A stretch of DNA of 11,664 nt from Kalaharituber pfeilii (taxonomy: Eukaryota > Ascomycota > Pezizomycetes > Pezizales > Pezizaceae), in contig WHUZ01000328.1 of the NCBI GenBank assembly GCA_015179045.1, positions 1-11,664 of the forward strand, read 5' to 3'. The notes under the pieces are model-generated. The model was not told where the DNA came from and did no database searches. It saw nothing but the letters and a program-made list of their open reading frames with translations. Below, piece by piece: positions 1 to 6,929 of the stretch (position 1 is its first letter; every line of letters begins with the position of its first letter). Made by a program: the position numbers and the translations under genes.

Positions 1-560
1 AGGAGAATAGGTCCTTCCAACTGTGCATTGACTATAGGGCACTAAACAGACTCACTATTTCAAACAAATACTTTTTGCCCTTAATGTTGGAACTTCTCAA
101 GAGACCCAAGACAGTAACAAATGAAAGATGGCTATCAGATACATCCAAAGGCCTATTCAAAGTATACAGTTATACTTTTTGGACTTATTAGCACATCTGC
201 TTCCTTCTAGAAAATGATAGATGAGATTCTCACCAGCATCAATAGAGTTGTTTGGTACTGGGATGATATCTTAATCTATGAAGGCAAAACCAAATAAGAC
301 CATCAAAGGATAAGTAGAAGAAATGCTTACTAAAGTTGAGCAAATATGAGCTTGTGGTCAAGCTAGCCAAGTGTGAGTACCATGTACACAAAACCATGTT
401 CCTTGGTTGTTTTATTAATAGCCTTGAGGTCAAGATGGACCTAGCCAAACTCTCTACCATTTGTAACTGGCCACAGCCAAAGAAGAAAGAGGTACAAGCC
501 TCTCTAGGCTTGGCAAACTACTACTGCTGATTCTTTTTCAATTATTACTGCCAATTTATT
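1..560 (+). pseudogene. Ty3/gypsy reverse transcriptase fragment (copy A), broken
   Basis: This is a decayed pol fragment homologous to bases about 9625-10225 of copy C. Seen: the DYRALN motif at the start, a DTSKGLF-type segment, the catalytic box as YWDD (256-267; copy C has YLDD), a palm/thumb stretch with LAKCEYHVH, then KKKEVQASLGLANYY near 482-525. Compared with copy C it lacks about 60 bases that carry RT motif A, so the first catalytic Asp is gone. Several one-base indels move the frame, with extra bases near 169, 309 and 333, and stops occur at positions such as a Gln near 232. Bases 336-530 are open again because the shifts cancel. The 5' part is cut by the window edge. Homology fades after about 545; a 15-bp piece (516-530) recurs at 564-578. 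Ty3/gypsy assignment is secure; function is lost. Confidence 0.9.
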
Positions 561-757
561 TGCAACTACTACTGCTGACTCCATTAGGAAGAAAGCAAGT
601 TTGCGCTCTCAGCACTACGAGCGCCACAACCCTGGGGCGCTGGTGTATAAACTTGACTCTATAATACTATACTCTGGCTCAGCACATCATAAACCTATGA
701 GATCGTGCTATCACGTCCCCAATGCATAGGGCACACTCTACTGAATGACTCCTCAGT
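560..757. other. Unassigned sequence between copy A and the 30-bp array
   Basis: No coding frame, RNA gene or clear repeat is visible here. The end (721-757) may be a diverged first unit of the following 30-bp array, because it also starts AATGCA and ends TCAGT. Confidence 0.5.
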
Positions 758-996
758 AATGCAGTTAACCCAATAGGCCTCGTTGGTAATACAGGCAACC
801 TAATAGGCCTCTTCATAATGTTACCCACCTAGTATGTCTCGTTGATAATGCAGGTTACCTATTGAGTCTCATTAGTAATACACTTAACCTAGTAGATATT
901 ATTGAGCATGCTGTTGACATAATTGGCCTTATTGGGGACGCACATAACCTGGTAAATGTCATTGAGCATGCTGTTGATATGATTGGGATCAGTGGA
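758..996. repeat. Minisatellite, ~30-bp unit, 8 units
   Basis: Unit starts are 758, 788, 817, 847, 877, 907, 937 and 967; all are 30 bp except one of 29. The first five units begin AAT(G/A) and carry AACCTA-like and TCGTTGGT/TCATTAGT-like segments. The last three include two near-identical CATGCTGTTGA units flanking a GACGCACATAACC unit. A further 29-bp unit ending CGTTGGT may follow at 997-1025. The unit length is a multiple of three, so one frame stays open and encodes a degenerate 10-residue repeat (HAVDIIG / HAVDMIG). I treat that frame as a by-product of the unit length, since it has no recognisable domain and starts only at a TTG. Confidence 0.85.
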
Positions 997-1026
997 GACA
1001 CAATTTCCTCTAGGGCCCCGTTGGTA

Positions 1027-1272
1027 GTACACTATGATAGTAGTACTATGTTGTCAACTCTGTTTATACATCCTTATGTATTCTCAATTCAGTATATATT
1101 GAATTATTTATACATTCCTAGCTATCATGATATATACAGGCGCCCTTTCATGACCTCTCCATACCCCACCACTCCACTATATCGTCATGTCTTTTCATCA
1201 ATACACTATGCTATACCACTCCATAGCATTCCTATAGATTGAGCCTTTCATACCACATTAAGCACCGCAGAG
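1027..1272. other. Spacer between the 30-bp and 55-bp arrays
   Basis: AT-rich sequence with no supported gene. The open frame crossing from the 30-bp array ends at 1242 and loses its repeat character here. A piece near 1240-1255 (GAGCCTTTCATACC) looks like a diverged leading unit of the next array. Confidence 0.5.
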
Positions 1273-2190
1273 GAAAGGCTACCATACCTGCTAAATTGAA
1301 CTCATTTACCCATTCTCGTGCCATTGTAAGGGCCTTATAGTACTAGTAGCTGACAGATTGAGCTCATCTTATGATGTTAAAAGAGACTTGATATACCTGT
1401 GAAATTGACCTCATTCTGCCATTATGGTATTGTTGATTGGGCCCTATAGTATGTGTCAGATTCAGCTCACATCCACACATCCCACAATATTGAAAGGGAC
1501 CCACCATATATATGAAATTGTACTTATTATGCTATTCTCGTACTGTCCAAAGGGCCCTACAGTACGTGTCAGATTTAGTTCATATTTACATATCTTATAA
1601 TATTGAAAGGGACCTGCCATACCTATATACTGAGCTCTTATTGCTATACCCATATATCCTGCAATGTTGAAAGGGACCCGCCATACCTATAACATTGACC
1701 TCATTCTGCCGTTCTTGTGTTGTTGATTTAGCCCTATAGTACATATTAGATTCATCTCATGTTTACATATCTCGATGTTAACAGGGACCCACCATACTTG
1801 TAAATTGAGCTGATTTTGCAATATCTTATGCTGGTAGAAGGGCCCTATGGTCTCATGTTAATCTCATACTACTATATATCATGCCGTAGATGAAGGCCTA
1901 CCATACCTGTGAAATTGAACTCTTCCTGCTATTCTCGTGCTGTCGAAAGGGCCCTGCAGTACGTGTTAATATCAGTTTGAGCTCTTACTCACAAATCTCA
2001 TGACTCTGAACCGGACCCCCCATACCTATAAATTCAGCTCACATTGCTACATCTTATACTGAGCCCTGGGGTACCTGTGAAGTTAAGCTCATGTTTATAC
2101 ATCTTGCGACATTGAAAGGGGCCTGTCATACCTATTAATAGAGCTCATTGTGTAGCATTTCATGCTATCGAGTGAGACCTGTTAATATGT
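1273..2190. repeat. Minisatellite, ~55-bp unit, 16 full units in two alternating types
   Basis: Unit starts read off the sequence: 1273, 1327, 1380, 1435, 1492, 1548, 1605, 1669, 1725, 1780, 1835, 1889, 1945, 2008, 2061 and 2114, with a partial unit from 2170. Spacings are 53-64 bp. Type-a units begin GAAAGGGACC, then CCATACCTGT and a TTGA(G/A)CTCAT segment. Type-b units begin GAAAGGGCCCTA, then AGTACGTGTCAGATT and TTTACATATCTTA. The order is a-b-a-b-a-b-a-a-b-a-b-a-b-a-b-a, so the ancestral unit was probably a ~110-bp dimer, broken once by an a-a step at 1605/1669. Some units carry GGGCCC. No frame is maintained, so this is not a coding repeat. Confidence 0.88.
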
Positions 2191-2230
2191 GTGAGTAAGT
2201 TATGCAATATGTGAGTAGGTTGTGTAAAGA

Positions 2231-2330
2231 ACGAAGAAGGATGAAGAAGCACGAAGAAGGACGACGAAGTATGAAGAAGGATGAAGAAGGACGAAGAAGG
2301 ACGATGAAGTATGAAGAAGGATGAAGAGGT
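2231..2330. repeat. 10-bp purine-rich tandem array, ten units
   Basis: Ten consecutive 10-bp units, variants of A(C/T)GAAGAAGG. A divergent unit ending GAAGT recurs at 2261-2270 and 2301-2310, 40 bp apart, which gives a 40-bp higher-order period. The strand is almost pure purine, with G/A runs broken by a C or T at unit position 2. Minus-strand open frames over this array simply read the repeat and are not credible genes. Confidence 0.92.
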
Positions 2331-2343
2331 ACTTTCCTTGAAA

Positions 2344-2403
2344 ATTGACTCCTGAATGGATTCCTGAATTGACTCCTGAATTGACCCCTAAATTGACTCC
2401 TGA
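2344..2403. repeat. 12-bp tandem array, five units
   Basis: Five units of ATTGACTCCTGA-type sequence start at 2344, 2356, 2368, 2380 and 2392. One unit has ATGGATTCCTGA and one has ATTGACCCCTAA. The array sits 13 bp after the 10-bp array. Because 12 is a multiple of three, all frames show a four-residue repeat on the minus strand; there is no other support for coding. Confidence 0.9.
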
Positions 2404-2565
2404 ATTCAATGTGCAAGTAAGGGCAATTCTTACAGTGTCAATACACCAGCTAGAACTAGATTGATCAGCAACTTGTGCTATACTTAGTCTAGTTTTATTA
2501 TCTCACTCTAGTATTCTGGTTGCTATTGGGAGGTATCCTAGCCAGCCTGTGGGATTACAGCAGGC
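2404..2565. other. Unassigned spacer
   Basis: I see no gene, RNA or repeat here. Confidence 0.5.
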
Positions 2566-2817
2566 AGCTGAAATAGCCTGAGTGACCTTATTAGCACCAA
2601 ATTTAGCAACCTATCCGAGACCCAACAGGGGCCTAAGCGACCTCACTAGTACTCAATTCAGTAATCCAAGGGACCTGCTTGGAAGCTTAAGCTGAAATAG
2701 CCTGAATGACCTGATCAGCACCGAATTTAACAACCTATACAAGACCTAACGGGGCCTAAGCGACCTCACCAGTGCTCAATTCAGTAACCCAATGGAGAGC
2801 CCAAGCAACCTGGAAGC
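2566..2817. repeat. 124-bp direct duplication
   Basis: AGCTGAAATAGCCTGA begins at 2566 and again at 2690. Both copies continue with GACCT, AGCACC(A/G)AATTTA, CAACCTAT, GGGGCCTAAGCGACCTCAC and CTCAATTCAGTAA. Most differences are single transitions. The second copy diverges after about 2800 and ends near 2817 at GGAAGCC. No coding frame is kept between the two copies. Confidence 0.85.
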
Positions 2818-2934
2818 CAGCCAGTGCATAGCAGACTCCGCCCCTTTTCAATACTGTAAACTTGATTCCAATTCCGTAATGTACTAACCAGGGCAGTTCA
2901 GACATACTGCAATATTGCCTAATCGAGTTGATGG

Positions 2935-3282
2935 AGTATCTTGGGTGCATGCATGAGATATGAAATTGTAGAACACATTGCACATATAGGCACATTGAGC
3001 ATTTTGAGTACATTGAGTGCATATACAAAATATTGAACATATTGCGTGCACATGAGCATAGTGAGCATGTCAAGTATATTGAGCATATTGAGTGCTCATA
3101 TAAGATGGAAGGCATATTGGGTATATTGAGTATGTTAAGTATACGCACATGAGATATACAATACATGAGGTGTACAACATGTTATTGGGCATATTGTATA
3201 TGCTTATGAGATATAGGTATATTGAGTATAGTATGCATACATAAGATGTAGGATATATGAGGCATATTAAGTATATTGAGCG
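2935..3282. repeat. Diffuse ATATTGAG/TTGAGCAT short-period repeat field
   Basis: Imperfect 9-11 bp repeats such as GCATATTGAGTA, ACATTGAGCAT and GTATATTGAG occur throughout, mixed with CATGAGATAT pieces. The unit is not regular enough to count. It shares the TTGAGCAT core with the arrays near 901-970 and 4816-4925. Minus-strand open frames here reflect the repeat composition. Confidence 0.75.
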
Positions 3283-3284
3283 CC

Positions 3285-3815
3285 ACTGACAACAACCACT
3301 TCAGGACGAGCATTTGGAAGTGACTCCACAACTACAATGTCCCTCCCGCTGAAATCTACATAGATTGAAAGCGCTTAGTGAGCTGAGTCTTTTAATCCAA
3401 ATCTTATTCTCAAATACTCGATAGTGCGAATTTCCTCCGTAGGATAAAATCTCGAGGATCCGTCAGCTCATCACCACCATTATAAGCATATTACCCCACC
3501 CCTGTTGTGCCAAGACCATAAGGCTCAATGCCATCGAGAGTAACATCACGCTATTCCTAGAAAAGATTGATGAAGGACTAAAAAAGGTAGCGTTCCTGTA
3601 CTTTGTGTACATAGATGCTGAAAAGCGGGAGTTCCATTCTTTCTGCAGGGATGCAGATGATAAGAAACCTCACTGGCAAGGAGAATATTTCTAGTGCCCA
3701 AGCAAGGGATTAGGCGGCAGTTCACATGGAGCCGGTAAGTCCAGCACCACTACCACTACTATCACCACTACCACCACTACCACCACCATCACCATAGATA
3801 CCAGCCAGCCTCAGC
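3285..3815 (+). other. Possible degraded coding sequence, unidentified
   Basis: This stretch is not repetitive, unlike its surroundings, and two frames look protein-like. One frame is open from 3443 to 3694 (about 82 codons, no Met) and reads charged helix-like sequence including LFLEKIDEGLKKVAFLY and AEKREFHSFCRD, ending at TAG. A second frame, starting TDNNHF at 3285, has many stops but is the same frame as the stronger stretch after 3816. I do not recognise a family, and I cannot tell which frame was used, if either was. A trinucleotide-like CCA/CTA run occupies 3742-3796. An 82-codon open frame can arise by chance, so coding status is weak. Confidence 0.25.
3742..3796. repeat. (CCA/CTA)n trinucleotide tract
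   Basis: Interrupted runs of CAC, CTA and CCA triplets. Depending on frame this reads as poly-Pro/Leu, poly-Thr or poly-His/Tyr. It lies in the possible degraded coding sequence. Confidence 0.8.
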
Positions 3816-4649
3816 ATGAAGAAAAGAAAGGGGAAGGCTCCAACTCCCAACCGGATGTACGAGATCAAACGCTAACTGAGCGATAAGGAGGCCAAAAAGA
3901 TCATGTCGTCTGTGGGAGCACTACCAATACCGACACCATGGTTGCCACCAGAACCATCGGCATCGGCACCACCACTATTAAAAACTCCCACCCCACCACC
4001 AAAACCTGCAAACAGCCCACAGAGAAGAGCTAAGCTTCTGACCTAAGAAGAAACTTATCAGTACTACTGGAAAAATTCTTAGAAGAGCCTCACTACTACC
4101 ACCTCTTCACCAACTACACCTGATGCCAATACTAGGTAGAAAGCTGACATCATAATATATGGTATCGCATTGAGGAAAGACCTAGGACAGTAGTTGGAAG
4201 CTGCGAACAAGGAGCTAGGGAAGATAAGGGGAATTCGCTAGCTAAGGAAGAGGAATGTGCTGGAGGAGGACAGCAAGAAAACTAGTTCAATGGTAATTTT
4301 TTTTTTTTTTTTTTTTTTAATATTGTTGATTACTTGCCATCCCACAGGCTATGGCGATGTCTTAACTAACTACTTTCTACATCATATGACCCTACTTCTC
4401 TCTCCTACTCCCACAATATTTCTATCATCATGCCCAACGGATCTCTCTCTCCCTCTTTCCCTTTTGGAGGCCTTTTCATATGCTTCTCCTCCCCTGGCCA
4501 CCTCTGCTTCCACACTCTGTACTCCTCCAGGAAGTGTTTCGTTTTCGGTAGTGATTTATCTGAGAAGAGAGATGGATATCGAGAAGGTGAAGATTAGTGA
4601 ATGGAGGTACAAGTTAGTTCAGTATGAGTTGGAGAGGAGATGGAAGTAG
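3816..4649 (+). pseudogene. Possible degraded gene with Pro-rich linker and charged coiled-coil tail
   Basis: One frame from an ATG at 3816 reads a Lys-rich start (KKRKGKAPTPNRM), a Pro-rich linker (PTPWLPPEPSASAPP) and a charged helix including ADIIIYGIALRKDLG, LEAANKELGK and LRKRNVLEED. It is broken by six stops at 3873, 4044, 4080, 4137, 4191 and 4239, all TAA or TAG and so all derivable from Gln codons by C-to-T. After a 22-T run (4297-4318) the same frame stays open to 4649 but looks unrelated to the upstream part. The stop density is close to chance, so the case rests on composition. Inference: the charged tail resembles the C-terminal coil of fungal pogo/Fot1-like transposases, but no DDE core is visible, and any coiled-coil protein would fit equally well. 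No function is assigned. Confidence 0.28.
4297..4318. repeat. Poly-T tract, 22 bases
   Basis: Uninterrupted run of 22 T. It could be a retroposed poly-A tail on the minus strand or simple slippage; nothing nearby decides between these. Confidence 0.95.
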
Positions 4650-4845
4650 AAGAATATACTAGGCACTACCCGTATCATAGAGGAGTGTACAGGAACTATA
4701 TGTATTTAGGTTGATAGTTGTATTAGTTTTGCTGGTGTTTATTCTTTCATTAATAAACTTGAAGACCCTTGCCATAGTCCATCAGGCGGCATGTGAGTAT
4801 TGAAATAAAAAAAAAAAAGCATATTGAGTGGGTACATAAAATGAA
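4650..4845. other. Spacer with an A12 run
   Basis: No gene seen. An AATAAA-like context and 12 consecutive A at 4807-4818 are followed directly by GCATATTGAGTG, which belongs to the TTGAG repeat family. Confidence 0.5.
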
Positions 4846-4963
4846 GGACATTTTGAGCATGTTGAGTATGTTGTGATGCCAGCAGCAGGATTACTTGCAT
4901 TGTAGGACATTTTGAGCATGTTGAGTACATTGCAGTGTCAGCGGCAGGATTACTTACGTTATA
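4846..4963. repeat. 59-bp direct duplication
   Basis: Two 59-bp units, 4846-4904 and 4905-4963, both starting GGACATTTTGAGCATGTTGAG and containing GCAGGATTACTT. They differ mainly by transitions. The first half of the unit carries the TTGAGCAT core found in the other arrays. Confidence 0.88.
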
Positions 4964-5203
4964 AGCACTGAGGGCATAAACGGAGCAAACTACCTTTTGT
5001 AATGCTAGGGGCGTACTAAGGTAAAAAGCCGATTTCATAGGGCATAAGAGTGGCAAAGGAATAAGGCCAGAAATACGCAGGACATGACAGTCGTGAGGTG
5101 ATGAGGTCAGATATATATGGGTGCTCGGGGTGCTCAAAATGTAAACTGTACATTATAATGCTGGGTGCCATATTATGGAGTAACCTATTTTTTGCTGATA
5201 TCA
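4964..5203. other. Unassigned sequence before pol fragment B
   Basis: No supported gene or repeat. Minus-strand open frames here span the 59-bp duplication and show no domain. Confidence 0.5.
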
Positions 5204-5668
5204 TTGCTAACTACTACTGCTGATTTATTCTGAATTACTCTACTACAACCTGACTGCTTACAAGCCTTGACCAAAAACATACCCTTAATTTGGGAGGTGC
5301 AGAGCAGCAAGCTGCTTTTATGGAAAGATAAGTTCATAAGTGCCTCCATACTATGATAGTTCAATCGATCCTTGCCTACAATTATGAAACCGACTACTCA
5401 GACCAGGCACTCGCTAGCATTTTGAGCCTTAGAATTACATTACCAAAACTATGATCCTTCACCCATATGATTACTACTCCCAAATGCTGACTCCTGCTAA
5501 ATGAAACTACTCTATCCATAACAATGAACTACTGGCAATTTTCGATTGCCTATACAAGAAATAGCTATTAAGAATTAAGTTCACTATCCTTACTGACTAC
5601 CATATACTACAGTACCTTATCACCAAACAATACCTCAATAGCTGGCAATCCAACTGGAGCTAGAAACT
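5204..5668 (+). pseudogene. Ty3/gypsy RT end and RNase H fragment (copy B), broken
   Basis: Homologous to bases about 10194-10670 of copy C on the same strand. Seen: the ANYYC segment that closes the RT domain, then an RNase H region with TDYSDQALASIL, a degraded NEL motif, a TDYH-type segment, and NSWQSNWS just before the end. Single-base indels scatter the reading among frames and stops are frequent. It starts where copy A ends in the protein, with about 35-40 bases of overlap, so the two may be halves of one element. Homology to copy C stops sharply at 5668 (GAGCTAGAAACT), where an inverted element end begins. The TAG at 5661-5663 matches an intact CAG at 10665-10667 in copy C. Confidence 0.88.
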
Positions 5669-6297
5669 GTTATGGGCATGAGATACTCGGCTTTAGTGAG
5701 CACTGGAAGGGACTGGATGTTACAGCTATGGTAGAGAAAATGGTGGTACTGGTATCACCCCAGAAGTATGACTATAGTAGGTCAGAATAGCTACGGAGAT
5801 GTATATGATGCACTGGGAGGCAGCTACTTGGTGGGGGGTACACAGCAGAGTAGAGCGATTCACGGACGTAATGATGGAATAATAGGTTCAGAGTTATAGA
5901 GAACTTAGAATACTGCTTGTGTCTTGATTCTTCTAACTATGATATAACCAGCCGGTACTTATATAGACTTCAATGCAGCCATATATGAGGAGTCAACATA
6001 AGAATAATTAGCTGGCAATGTAGGAATTCCTTATCAATACCAATACTAGTGGTAATAGGTATATGTAACGAAAATATGCAAAAATAGTATGGGACAAAGA
6101 TAATGAATATACTAATATAAGTGTATATATAAATAAAACTTCTATAACTTGAATGTATATATCAAGCTGCATTCTGGATAACATACTCTTTCATAGTACT
6201 GCCCTATCTAAATGATGCGAGAATCAATAGCCAAGCTTAATGGATAATCAGTCTGGTCAATTAGCATTGGTCTTATATTCAATTGCAGAGTGTTACG
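5669..6297 (-). mobile_element. Inverted LTR plus leader of a Ty3/gypsy element, truncated
   Basis: Read on the minus strand, this is a diverged copy of 6314-6892, roughly four-fifths identical by eye, with landmarks in the same order: GTAAC at the LTR start, CAGACTGAT, GTTACATATACCTATTAC, GTCTATATAAGTACC, AAGTTCTCTATAACTCTGAACC, then the leader ending ATGCCCATAAC. It stops at 5669, which pairs with 6892, before the gag start. The LTR part is about 5867-6297 if the LTR ends at the same place as in the right copy; that inner edge is uncertain. The leader keeps about 75 bases (around 5710-5790) absent from the right copy. It faces away from copy C, so it is either a second insertion or an inverted duplication. 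Confidence 0.8.
5954..5968 (-). promoter_or_regulatory. TATA box of the inverted LTR
   Basis: Minus-strand GTCTATATAAGTACC is identical in its 15 bases to the box at 6659-6673 in the right LTR, and it sits about 330 bases inside the LTR from the start. Position and sequence fit the U3 core promoter of a Ty3/gypsy LTR; activity cannot be judged from the sequence. Confidence 0.55.
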
Positions 6298-6313
6298 GCT
6301 AAGGTGAGACTTA

Positions 6314-6760
6314 TGTAACCTGCGGAACACTTATTCTGAATACCAATACTGATTGAGCAGACTGATCACTCGTTAGGCTTGGAATTCATTTTCGCTTGAA
6401 TAGGGAAGTACTAAGGAAGTGTGTATCATCGATTAATAGTATAATCTCTGGATTACCCATGTATCATATATGCACTCGGCTGATTAAAAGCTAATATATA
6501 CGCACATATACTAGTACATAGTATTTTCTTGCATCCGTACTATTTTCGTATGTTTCTGTTACATGTACCTATTACTACCAGTATTGACATTAATACGGAA
6601 TTGCTACGTTGCCAGTCATTTATTCATTTGTTGACTAATTATGTATAACTATGCTGAAGTCTATATAAGTACCAGCTGGTAATAGCATAGTTAAAAGAAT
6701 CAAGATACTAGCAGTATTTTAAGTTCTCTATAACTCTGAACCTATCGTTCCTTCACTACA
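6314..6760 (+). repeat. 5' LTR of copy C
   Basis: Start chosen at TGTAAC (6314), the usual TG-type start for Ty3/gypsy LTRs and the first base pair of the inverted repeat outside a 16-bp loop. End placed at CACTACA (6760), where a CA end is available about 90 bases after the TATA box; I could not confirm a primer-binding site just downstream, so this edge is provisional. The 3' LTR lies outside the window, so neither edge can be checked by LTR-LTR comparison here. The mirror copy on the minus strand supports the start better than the end. Confidence 0.6.
6659..6673 (+). promoter_or_regulatory. TATA box of the copy C LTR
   Basis: GTCTATATAAGTACC, conserved exactly in the inverted LTR although the surrounding sequence has diverged. 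It lies about 270 bases before the gag ATG, consistent with a U3 promoter driving gag-pol. Confidence 0.6.
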
Positions 6761-6929
6761 CCCATGAATTGCTCCACTCTACTGCACGCCCCATACCGAG
6801 TAGCTGCCCTTCCAGTCCGCCATATTTACATCTCCATAACCATAATATCCACTTCTAGTGCATGGTGAAGCTGAGCCCCTTATGCCCATAACATTATACT
6901 ACTTCTCCTACACTCGCCCTGCTTCTACA
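6761..6929 (+). other. Untranslated leader of copy C
   Basis: Sequence between the LTR and the gag ATG. Bases 6761-6892 are mirrored on the minus strand at the left, with about 75 bases missing near 6850 compared with that copy. A primer-binding site is expected at its start but I do not recognise one. Confidence 0.6.

Noticed and set aside
862..1242. Protein-coding gene with 10-residue repeats
   Set aside because: The frame starts at TTG, follows the 30-bp unit length, and loses all regularity after the array. No domain is visible.
758..2190. CRISPR array
   Set aside because: Units are contiguous and diverged, without identical repeats separated by unique spacers, and no cas gene is present.
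2165..3166. Minus-strand open frames over the short arrays and the TTGAG field
   Set aside because: They translate simple repeats (Ser/Phe-rich or Arg/Asn/Gly-rich) and overlap each other; nothing else supports coding.
4739..5204. Minus-strand open frames around the 59-bp duplication
   Set aside because: They have no recognisable domain, and part of their sequence comes from the duplicated units.
6063..6570. Single LTR or TIR transposon bounded by TGTAAC and GTTACA within the inverted region
   Set aside because: The apparent terminal inverted repeats are only part of a longer inverted match that continues outward through the leader, so the ends are not element ends.
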